Source: Amycolatopsis antarctica (GTDB lineage: Bacteria > Actinomycetota > Actinomycetes > Mycobacteriales > Pseudonocardiaceae). Taken from it: a stretch of DNA of 64,000 nucleotides. A model generated the notes under the pieces. That model saw nothing but the letters and a program-made list of their open reading frames with translations, ran no database searches and was not told the origin of the DNA. The stretch is from NCBI RefSeq assembly GCF_002262875.1, contig NZ_NKYE01000007.1:62001-126000 (forward strand). Direction: 5' to 3'. Shown here piece after piece: positions 35,460-44,092 of this stretch. Each line of letters opens with the position of its first letter. Positions within the stretch are counted from its first letter, which is position 1. The translations under genes were made by a program, and so were the position numbers.

Positions 35460-36728
35460 ATGATCGATGGGGGATCTGTCGAAGTTCAGCTATCCACGAT
35501 TCTGGACATGGAATCGCGAGAAACAGTGCGCGTCGACCACAGCGGTGTGAACCACGGCGGGCCGACCGGTGTCAGGCTCGGACGGTTGTCGCGGCGGGGG
35601 TTGCTACGGGTCATGCGGGATGCCGAGGCCGCACGCTCCCGTGCCGACGCCGTGCAGGTGCGGGCCATGGCCCGCTTCGCTGCCCTATCCGAAGGCCCGC
35701 GTGGGGTGGCAACCGAGATCGCACTGACCTTGGCGACCACCGAACACCGCGCGCAGCGAATGGTCGCGATGGCACAAGCATTGACCACCCGGCTACCAGC
35801 AACACTGACAGCAATGGAAACCGGCGTCATCGACGCCTACAAAGCCGCCAAAATCGTCGACGCCACCGCACCCTTGTCCGACGAGCACGCCATTGCGGTG
35901 GACACCGCAATGGCTGGTCGAGTGGACGGTCGGAATCCATCCAGCATTCGCCGCGCGGTCGTGCGCCAGGTCGCACACGTTGACCCCGACGGGCACGCCG
36001 AACGAGCCCGGAAACGCCGCCAAGAACGCAGCCTGCAACTGGTGCACCAAGACGACGCCATGAGCACCCTCATCGCCGACCTGCCCACCGAAACCGCCAC
36101 CACCATCTACACCCGCGTGGACCGCATCGCCAAAACCCTCCGCGGCGCCACGGAAACCCGCACCCTTGAACAACTCCGTGCTGACGTGTTCGCCGAACTC
36201 TGCCTCGGCCACCGCCAGAGCGAAACACGCACCGAAATATTCATCCACGTCGCCGCCACCACCCTCGCCGGAGCCGACCAGCACCCCGCCGAACTCTCCG
36301 GCCACGGACCCATCCCCGCCTGGCTCGCCCGACACCTCGCCACCACCCCCAACTCCGTGCTGCGCAAAGTGGTCACCGACCCGGTCACCGGAACCGTGCG
36401 CGACATCGGACGCACCCGCTACCGACCACCCACCGCCCTGGCCGAACTCATCAAAGCCCGCGACCGCGAATGCCGCATGCCCGGCTGCCACCGACCCACC
36501 CACACAACCGACATCGACCACACCCACAACTGGGCACACGGCGGAAACACCACCGACACCAACCTCACCAGCCTCTGCCGCCGACACCACCAACTCAAAA
36601 ACACCCCCGGCTGGCACCTCCACCAAGACACCACCGGAACCCTCCACATCACCACCCCCACCAAACAACACCACACCAGCCAACCCCAACCCCTCCACCC
36701 ACCAACCAACCTGCCAGCACCCTTCTAG
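35460..36728 (+). CDS. DUF222/HNH endonuclease (13E12 repeat family)
   Basis: 422 residues. An N-terminal DUF222 helical domain (from about VDHSGVNHGGPTGVRLGRLSRRGLLRV) precedes a C-terminal HNH nuclease with C-MPGC, TDIDHTHNWAHGGNTTDTNLTSLCRRHHQLKN, in which the metal-binding Cys and His residues are intact. The family includes the repeated REP13E12 proteins of M. tuberculosis and behaves like a mobile or selfish element. Codon use in the last third is biased to C and A on the + strand (Pro/Thr/His/Asn-rich), unlike its neighbours. ATG 35460 was chosen; a TTG 57 bp upstream is in frame. Confidence 0.87.
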   Translation: MIDGGSVEVQLSTILDMESRETVRVDHSGVNHGGPTGVRLGRLSRRGLLRVMRDAEAARSRADAVQVRAMARFAALSEGPRGVATEIALTLATTEHRAQRMVAMAQALTTRLPATLTAMETGVIDAYKAAKIVDATAPLSDEHAIAVDTAMAGRVDGRNPSSIRRAVVRQVAHVDPDGHAERARKRRQERSLQLVHQDDAMSTLIADLPTETATTIYTRVDRIAKTLRGATETRTLEQLRADVFAELCLGHRQSETRTEIFIHVAATTLAGADQHPAELSGHGPIPAWLARHLATTPNSVLRKVVTDPVTGTVRDIGRTRYRPPTALAELIKARDRECRMPGCHRPTHTTDIDHTHNWAHGGNTTDTNLTSLCRRHHQLKNTPGWHLHQDTTGTLHITTPTKQHHTSQPQPLHPPTNLPAPF

Positions 36729-38166
36729 CCGAACCACCCGCTCAACACGAGTGACCGTCTCGCCCCCCCCCGAGCGATACGGTGCCCGCCCGGCGACCTG
36801 CCACCGGCACCCGAACCGACACCGCCCGACCCCCCGACCCCTGACGCCCCGACGCTGCACGCCCCCGCCCGAACGAAGCCAGTCGACGCCGACTTCGCAG
36901 CGAACCGGCCCGCACGCGTGACCGTCGTGCGCGATACCGATGCCTGCCACCGAAAACCGGCAAAGCCCACAGGCAGCGCCAAGCCGCAGCAGCTTGCCGG
37001 GACCTGCTCGGCCAACTTGTCGACCTCGCGGGCGAGCCGACCGAGCAGCACCGAGACCAGCACCGAGGCAGCGCTGCCCTCAGGTAGCCATCCGCCGGTA
37101 ACCCAACTCCGTCAGGTAGACACCCGCCCGGACAGCGCCATACCCAAACAGCCTCGCTGACGGACCGCCGGCCAACCGTCGCCAGACCCACCAGCCCACC
37201 GTTGCGCCCGGCGCGCCAACCGCAGGTGACCCGCCGAGCCGCCAGGCGCCGCTTACCCGTTCAAGGAGGTGAACGAAGAAGCCGGCCGACGAGAACGCGG
37301 GTTCCCATCTCCCGGCGGCACACCGGACGACCGGTGCCGGATGCCCCCGAACCGGCCGACGTCCCAGCGAAGCGTTACCGGTCCGCGATCCCAACACCAG
37401 CGACGAGACCAAATCCGCCGGGCCAACCTCCAGCACAGGCACGGACGGACCGACGAAACCGGAACGTCCCACCTCGGCCTCAAGCGGCGTTACCAGGCAC
37501 CGGAGCGGAGCAGCGGGCGAACCGACCAGCCCGCAGCGCGTAGCACCCGGCCGCAGTGGCCAGGTGACCACGAACGAACAGGGACCGCGAAGACCGTTCC
37601 GCGGGGAACTGCCGCTGGTGACCGTCAACGGCGAACGACCCGAGGAGCGGCAGTTCCCCGCGGCGCGCCGAAGGCGTGCCCGAAACCCGAGACACCACCA
37701 CGAAACCCACTCGGCACGAACGTATCGGCCCAGCGAACCAGACCCCGAAGCCGATACCGGAACCTGGGGCCTCCCACCGGACACGCCGCGGCGCCCCAGA
37801 AGAACCGTCGGCGGCCACGCAGGCAACCCGCCGACACGCGAGGCCCCGGACCGCGCCGCCCTCGCTCCCACGCCGACCGCTGCCGCAGGCAACGCCCCGC
37901 CGACAGAGTCCGGACACGAGGCCACGTCCAAGCTGCGCCTCGCCGTGAACACGCAGGTACCAACCGACCGACCAGTACCTCGCCCGAAGCCACCGCAAAC
38001 CGCATCACCAGGTACTCGCCCTTCACGCCCGACACCACCGAAACCGGCCGGCAGCGCACCCGGCCGATACCCGTTCGCCACCGGTACAGACCCCAGCAAC
38101 GCACCCGACCAATACCCCTTCACCACCGACACAGACCCCGGCCGCATATGGCGGTAGCGTCGATCC
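36729..38166. other. Intergenic, C/A-rich, no gene supported
   Basis: About 1.4 kb. Long frames are open on both strands but are Arg/Pro/Ser-rich, lack ribosome sites and domains, and contradict each other, as happens in GC-rich non-coding DNA. The right structured repeat lies at 37590-37710. The C-rich composition mirrors the G-rich tract left of the HNH gene. Confidence 0.6.
37590..37710 (+). repeat. Structured inverted repeat, right copy
   Basis: A perfect 18-bp stem CCGCGGGGAACTGCCGCT (37599-37616) pairs with 37646-37663 around a 29-base loop. Compared with the left copy, three stem positions differ, and each change is matched in the opposite arm. The loop core GTGACC(A/G)TCAACGGCGAACG is shared, and the adjoining 28 bp (37661-37688) are identical between copies. 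Confidence 0.85.
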
Positions 38167-39027
38167 ATGACGACCAGCCTGCTGAGCCTGCGCGACGTCG
38201 GGAAGCGCTACGGCCGCGCGCCCGCCGTGCTGGCCGGGGTGTCGCTCGACGTCGCGGGCGGCGACGTCATCGGCATCCTCGGTGGCAACGGTTCCGGGAA
38301 GTCGACGCTGCTGCGGATCCTCGCGGCGGTAGCCAGGCCGTCCACCGGTACCCGCACCGGACACCCGGTGCTCGGCTACCTGCCCGACCGCTTCCCTGCC
38401 GGGCACCGGATGCGCGCCCCGGCGTACCTCGCGCACCTCGGCCGTGCCGGCGGACTGTCCACTCGGGACGCTTCGACGCGGGCGGCGGCGTGGCTGCGCC
38501 GGCTCGAACTGACCAGCGCCGAGCGGGACGGGGCGGTGCCGTTGCGGGAACTGTCCAAGGGCAACGCACAGAAGGTCGGGCTCGCGCAGGCGCTGTTACA
38601 CGATCCCGACGTGCTGGTGATGGACGAACCCTTCTCCGGACTCGACCGTTCCGCGCACGGCGTACTGGCGGACGTCATCGCCGAACGGCGCGAACAGGGT
38701 GGCGCGGTCGTGTTCAGCGAGCACCGCACCGAGGTCGCCGCCGCGCACACGACCGCGCTCTACCGGCTTTCCGGCGGACGGCTGATCCCGGCCGTACCCA
38801 CCTCGCCGGCGACAGCGCGGATGCGGATCGTGCTGACCGGCACCGACCCGGAATGGGCACCGGACGGCCTGATCTCCAGCACGGTCCGGGACGAGCGCAC
38901 CGAACTACTGGTGCACGCCGAGCACTGCGACGCCGTCCTGGCCGAGGCACTGCGGAACGGCGCCTCCGTCCGCGAAGTCCGGGAAGTCCGGGACCTGCCG
39001 GACGCGCGGGAGGTGCTGCCGGAGTGA
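38167..39027 (+). CDS. ABC transporter ATP-binding protein
   Basis: 286 residues. Walker A GGNGSGKSTLLRIL, a signature LSKGNAQKVGLAQ in place of LSGGQ, Walker B VLVMDEPFSGLD and an H-loop FSEHR. The last ~70 residues after RLSGGRLIP are a regulatory tail. It pairs with the membrane protein that overlaps its end by 4 bases (GTGA). The substrate is unknown; the layout is that of a CcmA-like exporter. Confidence 0.88.
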   Translation: MTTSLLSLRDVGKRYGRAPAVLAGVSLDVAGGDVIGILGGNGSGKSTLLRILAAVARPSTGTRTGHPVLGYLPDRFPAGHRMRAPAYLAHLGRAGGLSTRDASTRAAAWLRRLELTSAERDGAVPLRELSKGNAQKVGLAQALLHDPDVLVMDEPFSGLDRSAHGVLADVIAERREQGGAVVFSEHRTEVAAAHTTALYRLSGGRLIPAVPTSPATARMRIVLTGTDPEWAPDGLISSTVRDERTELLVHAEHCDAVLAEALRNGASVREVREVRDLPDAREVLPE

Positions 39028-39668
39028 CCGGACTACTGCGTTACCGATTCGCGCTGCTCGGCCACTCCCAGCGCTACCTTCCGCCCGCGCTGGCCTACGT
39101 CGCCGTGCTGGGGGTGCTCTACACCGACGGCAACGCACCCGTCCCGCCCGAGTCGGCCGTCAGCGCGGGGGCGATGACGGTGTTCGCCTGCTGGATCACC
39201 GTTGCCCTGCTGGACCTGGAAGACCCGGTGCAGCAGCTCATCACCCGCAGTCACGCGCGGCGTCCGCTGCTGCTGACGGCCTCGGCGGCGCTGGCCGTGC
39301 TGATCCTGTGCGTGCCGGTGGCCGCGCTGTCCGCGGGCTGGGCGGCGGTGGTGCACGGCGGGCTCGCACCGGACGAGCTGTGGCCGGCGATGCTGGCGCA
39401 CCTGGCCTGCGCGTTCACCGGGATCGCGGTCGGCCTGCCCTGTTCGCGGATGCTGGTGCCGCGCCCCGGCTACTCCGTCGCGCTGGCGCTCGCCGCGCTG
39501 GCCGTGGTGCTGCTGGTGCGCCAGGTTCCGCTGGTCAACCCGATGTTGCGGGCGATGGGGAACGAGGAGCCGTTCACCGGCCACACCGTCACGGCCGTGC
39601 TGCTGACGTCCTGTCTGCTCGTGCTGAGCGTGGCGGTGACGAACGTGGTAACCGGACGCCGCGCCTGA
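39024..39668 (+). CDS. ABC transporter membrane subunit
   Basis: 214 residues with about six membrane helices, no signal peptide and no recognised domain outside the ABC-2/CcmB-like topology. GTG 39024 overlaps the ATPase stop, so the two are coupled and probably form a small exporter. The short periplasm-side loops give no hint of the substrate. Confidence 0.75.
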   Translation: MTGLLRYRFALLGHSQRYLPPALAYVAVLGVLYTDGNAPVPPESAVSAGAMTVFACWITVALLDLEDPVQQLITRSHARRPLLLTASAALAVLILCVPVAALSAGWAAVVHGGLAPDELWPAMLAHLACAFTGIAVGLPCSRMLVPRPGYSVALALAALAVVLLVRQVPLVNPMLRAMGNEEPFTGHTVTAVLLTSCLLVLSVAVTNVVTGRRA

Positions 39669-39734
39669 CGAGCCTCGCCATTTGCGCAGTTTGATGGATG
39701 CCCCCGCACAGGTGACCGACAATCATCGAAGGCG

Positions 39735-41033
39735 ATGCCATCCGCACCTGCTCCCATCAGCGAGGACGTCGACGTACGGCTCGGCAACGGGCTGCGCGTC
39801 GTGCTGATGCCCGACCACGCGGTACCCGCCGTGTGCACGGCCGTCGCCTACGACGTGGGCACCCGCTCGGAGCCGGAGGACCGGACCGGATTCGCGCACC
39901 TCTTCGAACACCTGATGTTCCAGGGCTCGGTGAACCTGGAGAAGATGGCGCACGCGCGGATCATCGAGGAGACCGGGGGCAGCTTCAACGCGTCCACCCG
40001 CCCCGACAGCACCGTCTACCACCAGATCCTGCCCTCCGGCGGGGTGGAACGAGCGCTCTTCCTCGAGGCGGACCGGATGCGCGGTCCGCGGATCACCGAG
40101 GAGAACCTGCGCAACCAGATCGACGTGGTCTCCGAGGAGATCCGGGTCAACGTGCTGAACGTCCCGTACGGCGGCTTCCCGAAAACCCGGCTGTGCCCGG
40201 TCCTGTTCGACACCTTTCCCAACGCCCACGACGGTTACGGTTCGTTCGAGGACCTGCGCTCGGCCACCGTGGCCGAGGCCGAGGACTTCTTTCACCACTT
40301 CTACAGCCCGTCGAACGCGGCCCTGGTGGTCACCGGGGATTTCGACGCCGAGGCAACTCTTTCCCTGGTACACAAGCATTTCGCCGACATTCCTGGCCGG
40401 GACGCCCCGGATCGTCCCGACTTCGGCGAGCCGGACCTGACGGCCTCGCGGCACCACCGGGAGCACGATCCGCTGACCCCGCTGCCCGCGTTCGCCTCCG
40501 GCTGGCGGGTGCCGGACCCGATCGGCGAGTTCGCCGAGTTCCTGCCGTTCGTGGTGCTGGCGGAGGTGCTGGCCGGCGGGGAACGTTCCCGCCTCGTGCG
40601 CAGGCTCGTGCACACCGACCACACGGTGATGACGGTGAACGCCGCCGCGAACCTGCTGGGCGACCCGTTCGGCGTGCGCTCCCCGACCGGGTTCCGCATC
40701 GCCGGGTACCTGCCGGAGAACGGCGAGGTCGAGCCGGTGCTGGAGGTTATCCGCGAGGAGACCGACCGGCTGGCCGCCGACGGCCTTGAGCCGGGCGAGC
40801 TGGCCGGGGTGCGGGCCAGGATGAACGCCCGGTTGATCCGTAACCTCGACGATCTGCGCGCCCGGACCGTCTGGGCCACCGCCGGCACCCTCCAGCGGAA
40901 CAGGCCCCGCTTCGCCGAAGACCTGCCCGCGATGGTCGACGCCGTGACGGCCGAGCAGCTCGCGGCGGCCGCCTCGACGCTGGTGCCGGAACGACGTGCG
41001 ACCGTGGAAATCGTCCCGGGTGGTACGCCATGA
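39735..41033 (+). CDS. M16-family zinc peptidase, catalytic subunit
   Basis: 432 residues. The inverted zinc motif HLFEHLMFQG (HxxEH) is at about residue 55 with the downstream Glu in the VVSEEIRVN region. Two M16 half-domains are recognisable; PDRPDFGEPDL separates them. The next gene encodes a second M16 protein without the zinc motif, as in mitochondrial MPP-like or bacterial two-subunit peptidases. There is no signal peptide. The two genes overlap by 4 bases. Confidence 0.9.
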   Translation: MPSAPAPISEDVDVRLGNGLRVVLMPDHAVPAVCTAVAYDVGTRSEPEDRTGFAHLFEHLMFQGSVNLEKMAHARIIEETGGSFNASTRPDSTVYHQILPSGGVERALFLEADRMRGPRITEENLRNQIDVVSEEIRVNVLNVPYGGFPKTRLCPVLFDTFPNAHDGYGSFEDLRSATVAEAEDFFHHFYSPSNAALVVTGDFDAEATLSLVHKHFADIPGRDAPDRPDFGEPDLTASRHHREHDPLTPLPAFASGWRVPDPIGEFAEFLPFVVLAEVLAGGERSRLVRRLVHTDHTVMTVNAAANLLGDPFGVRSPTGFRIAGYLPENGEVEPVLEVIREETDRLAADGLEPGELAGVRARMNARLIRNLDDLRARTVWATAGTLQRNRPRFAEDLPAMVDAVTAEQLAAAASTLVPERRATVEIVPGGTP

Positions 41034-42331
41034 CGGTTCCCGAGTTTTCGCCGTACGGGTCGCTGGTGCTGCCCGAGTGGCGGGAAACAACGCTGCCGAC
41101 GGGGCTGCGCGTGGTCGCCGCTCGCCGTCCGGTGCCGCTGACGGACATCCGGCTGAGCGTGCCGATGGCCGCCGCTCCCGCCGCTCCTGCGGTGCTGCTC
41201 GGCGAGACCCTGCTGGCCGGGACGCGACGCCGGACGGCGGACGAGATCCGGGCCGAGTTGCGGGGCGTCGGCGGGCAACTGGTTCCCTCGGTCAACGCCG
41301 ACAGCCTGATGCTCAGCGGCATGGCCCTGTCCTCCGGTACCGAGACGCTGCTCGATGTGCTCGCCGACGCGCTGTCCGGTGCCACCTACCCGGACGCCCC
41401 GGTGCACGCCACGCGAGCGCGGGTGGCGCAGACGATGCGGGTGTCCAAATCGCAGCCCGCGCTCGCCATCCACGAGCAGCTCAACGGCCTGCTCTACCCC
41501 GGCCACCCCTACGGCGAGGCGACACCGGACGCCGAGCAGGTTCTCGCCATCGGCCGGAACGACCTGACCGAACTGCATGCCCAGCGGGTCCGCCCGGCCG
41601 GTTCCACCTTGGTACTGGTGAGCGACCTCGATCCGGTGGTGACCCTCGGCCTCGCCGGGCGGGTACTCGCCCGCTGGGACGGCACGGGTGCCACCGTCGG
41701 CCTACCGCCGACGCCACCATTGGCTCCGGGCCCGGTGCAGCTCGTGCACCGGCCCGGTTCGGTGCAGTCCTCGGTGCGGATCGCGCTGCCGGGCGTCGGA
41801 GTGCGCCATCCCGACTTCGCCGCCCTGCAGCTCGCGAACATCGTGCTGGGCGGGTACTTCTCCTCCCGCCTGGTCGAGAACCTGCGGGAACGCAACGGTT
41901 ACACGTACACGCCGGGATCGATGGTGCTGCACACCCGCGGCGGCAGCAAGGTGATCGTGGCTCTGGACGTGGCGAACGAAGTGACCGCGGCGGCGCTGCG
42001 GGAGACCCGCGAGGAACTGGAGACCCTGTCCACCCGGCCGATCGACCCGGTGGAGCTGGACCGTGCCCGCCGCTACGCCCTCGGCGGCCAGCGGCTGTCG
42101 CTGACCTCGCACGCCGGCGTGGCGGACCTGATGATCGAACTCGACGCCCAGGGCGCGGGCCTCGACTGGGTGGGCGAGCACGTGGCGCGACTGGAAACGG
42201 TGACCGAGGACGAGGTGACCAGGGCCGCGAAGCGGTATCTGGCACCGGAGAACGCGGTGACCGTGGTGCTGAGCGATGCCGACGCCGTCCACAGTGGACT
42301 GAGTGAGCTGGGCCCGGTGGTCCGGCGGTAG
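41030..42331 (+). CDS. M16-family peptidase-like protein, non-catalytic partner
   Basis: 433 residues of the same fold (TGLRVVAARRPVPLTDIRLSVP, VRIALPGVGVRHPDFAALQLANIVLGGYFSSRLVENLRERNGYTYTPGS). The HxxEH motif is absent at the place where it occurs in the upstream gene (VLLGETLLAGT instead). It should form the heterodimer partner, providing the RxxxGY substrate-binding element. Translation is coupled to the catalytic subunit (ATGA overlap). Confidence 0.88.
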   Translation: MTVPEFSPYGSLVLPEWRETTLPTGLRVVAARRPVPLTDIRLSVPMAAAPAAPAVLLGETLLAGTRRRTADEIRAELRGVGGQLVPSVNADSLMLSGMALSSGTETLLDVLADALSGATYPDAPVHATRARVAQTMRVSKSQPALAIHEQLNGLLYPGHPYGEATPDAEQVLAIGRNDLTELHAQRVRPAGSTLVLVSDLDPVVTLGLAGRVLARWDGTGATVGLPPTPPLAPGPVQLVHRPGSVQSSVRIALPGVGVRHPDFAALQLANIVLGGYFSSRLVENLRERNGYTYTPGSMVLHTRGGSKVIVALDVANEVTAAALRETREELETLSTRPIDPVELDRARRYALGGQRLSLTSHAGVADLMIELDAQGAGLDWVGEHVARLETVTEDEVTRAAKRYLAPENAVTVVLSDADAVHSGLSELGPVVRR

Positions 42332-42385
42332 CGGGCGGATCCCGGCACCGGCACCCGGCAGCGAACCCGCACCGGTCACCCAACC

Positions 42386-42481
42386 CCAGCCGGAGCAAGC
42401 CAGTTCCAGCACGGCCGCGGACCAAAACAGCGACAACCAGCCGGAGCAGGCCAGTTCCAGCACGGCCGCGGACTAAATCAG
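42386..42481. repeat. Two 45-bp direct repeats, 51-bp period
   Basis: 42386-42430 and 42437-42481 (CCAGCCGGAGCAAGCCAG and so on) differ at three positions. They lie in the 233-bp gap between the M16 gene and the first flavoprotein gene, at the left edge of the presumed biosynthetic cluster. Confidence 0.85.
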
Positions 42482-42564
42482 TCGATCTACTGAGGTCACG
42501 CCCCCTCCGAGCACCTAGCGTCGGAACCTGGCGTCGACACCCAGCCGAGACGCACCGGAGAACC

Positions 42565-44070
42565 ATGGACCAGTCACTTCCGCAGGCCACCAGGATCGCG
42601 GTCCCCGCGCAGCGTGCGTGGACCGTGTTCGGCACGCCGTCGAGCTGGAACGGGCTCGGCGACACCGGCACCCGCGTGACGCTGATCGAGCGGCACGGCG
42701 ACCAGGCCCGGTACCGGTTCGACCGGGACGGCGAATCCTGCGAGTGCAGCTTCGTCCGGGACGGCCACTCCGCCACCCTGACCACGGACGGAACCGAGAG
42801 TAGCGCCACCCTCCGCTTTGCGGTCGCCGACGAGTCGGAGAAGTGCTCGCTGAGCTGGGAGCCCACCGGCACCCTGCCGGAGCCGATCGCCGCGCTGTGG
42901 CGGCAGGCCCCGTCGTTCGCCGCCGAGGTGGAACGGTGGAGCGAACAACTCGACGAGGTCCGCGACTCCGGCGACCCGGTGGACGCCGCCGCCCGGCTCG
43001 CCCCGATGCTGCGGGAACGGGCCGGCCATTCCGCCAGGGCGTTCACCCTGGACGCCGGGGCGGTCGCCGGCCTGCGCGCGGCCGGGCTGTTCCGCATCGG
43101 TGTCCCGCACGAACTGGGCGGGCTCGGCGCACACGCGCACACGATCGTCGCCGCCATCGAGGAACTGAGCCGCGCCGACGCCGCCGCGGGCTGGTGCACG
43201 CTGATCGGCAACCAGTCGGCGTACGCGGCGTGGCTGCCGGAACCGAGCCTGCGCGAACTGGTCGGACCGGACGGCGGCTTCGTGCTCGCCGGGTCCACCG
43301 CGATCTCCGGCAAGGCGGAGCGGATCGGCGAGGAGACCTACCGGATCAGCGGACGGTGGCGGTTCAACAGCGGCTGCCTGCACGCCGACTGGCTGATGGG
43401 CGGGGTGACCGTACCGGGACCGGACGGCGTGCCGGGGCCGATGCTGGCCTTCGTCCCCTGGCGGGCGGGCCGCATCCTGGGCACCTGGAACGTCGCGGGC
43501 CTCGCCGGAACCGGCAGTCACGACCTTGTGCTCGACGAGGTGGAGGTGCCCGCGGCCCGGCTCGCCCCGCTGTTCAGCGGGCCGTCGAGCTTCACCGATC
43601 CGCTGCACCGGCTCAGCCCGTACAACATCCAGGCAGTGCTGATGGCCGGCCTGCCGCTCGGTATCGCGCGCCGCGCGCTGGACGAGCTCACCGTGATGAC
43701 CGCGGCGGGCCACACCGGTCTTTCACTCGCGGACACCGCCGTCGACCGGGCCCGGCTGGACATCGAGCTGGCCGCCGGACGAAGCCTGGTCATGTCCACT
43801 GTGGATGATCACTGGTCGGTGCTGGACGGCGGCGGACGGCTCGGCGAAGCAGCGGGCTCCCGGCTCGCGCTGGTGTTGCGGCGAACCGTGGACTCCGCGA
43901 AACGGATCGTCGAGCGGGCGGTGGAACTCGCCGGACCCGCCGCACTCGAAGAGAGCGGTGCCGCGCTCCAGCGCTGCCTGCGCGATGTGTACGGCGCCGG
44001 GCAGCACCTGGCGGTCAGCGACGACGTGTACGAGCGCAACGCGCACCGGTTCACCGGCGCCCAGGCCTGA
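42565..44070 (+). CDS. Flavin-dependent monooxygenase of acyl-CoA dehydrogenase fold, with N-terminal SRPBCC-like domain
   Basis: 501 residues. Residues 1 to about 115 look like an SRPBCC/START-type ligand domain (AQRAWTVFGTPSSWNGLGD, strands to FAVADESEKCSLSWEP). From about 150 the protein follows the HsaA-like branch of the acyl-CoA dehydrogenase fold: LRAAGLFRIGVPHELGGLG, ELSRADAAAGWCTLIGN, YRISGRWRFNSGCLHADW. Such enzymes use FMNH2 from a reductase to hydroxylate or N-oxidise substrates; sugar nitrososynthases have the same fold. It is followed 22 bp later by a second, smaller homologue. The fusion is unusual. The substrate is unknown. Confidence 0.75.
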   Translation: MDQSLPQATRIAVPAQRAWTVFGTPSSWNGLGDTGTRVTLIERHGDQARYRFDRDGESCECSFVRDGHSATLTTDGTESSATLRFAVADESEKCSLSWEPTGTLPEPIAALWRQAPSFAAEVERWSEQLDEVRDSGDPVDAAARLAPMLRERAGHSARAFTLDAGAVAGLRAAGLFRIGVPHELGGLGAHAHTIVAAIEELSRADAAAGWCTLIGNQSAYAAWLPEPSLRELVGPDGGFVLAGSTAISGKAERIGEETYRISGRWRFNSGCLHADWLMGGVTVPGPDGVPGPMLAFVPWRAGRILGTWNVAGLAGTGSHDLVLDEVEVPAARLAPLFSGPSSFTDPLHRLSPYNIQAVLMAGLPLGIARRALDELTVMTAAGHTGLSLADTAVDRARLDIELAAGRSLVMSTVDDHWSVLDGGGRLGEAAGSRLALVLRRTVDSAKRIVERAVELAGPAALEESGAALQRCLRDVYGAGQHLAVSDDVYERNAHRFTGAQA

Positions 44071-44092
44071 CCAGCGAAGCCCGGAGGGATCG

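Noticed and set aside
37080..38168. 362-codon minus-strand frame and competing + frames right of the HNH gene
   Set aside because: All frames here are open because of GC and C/A bias. None has a domain, a ribosome site or a consistent codon pattern, and they contradict one another.
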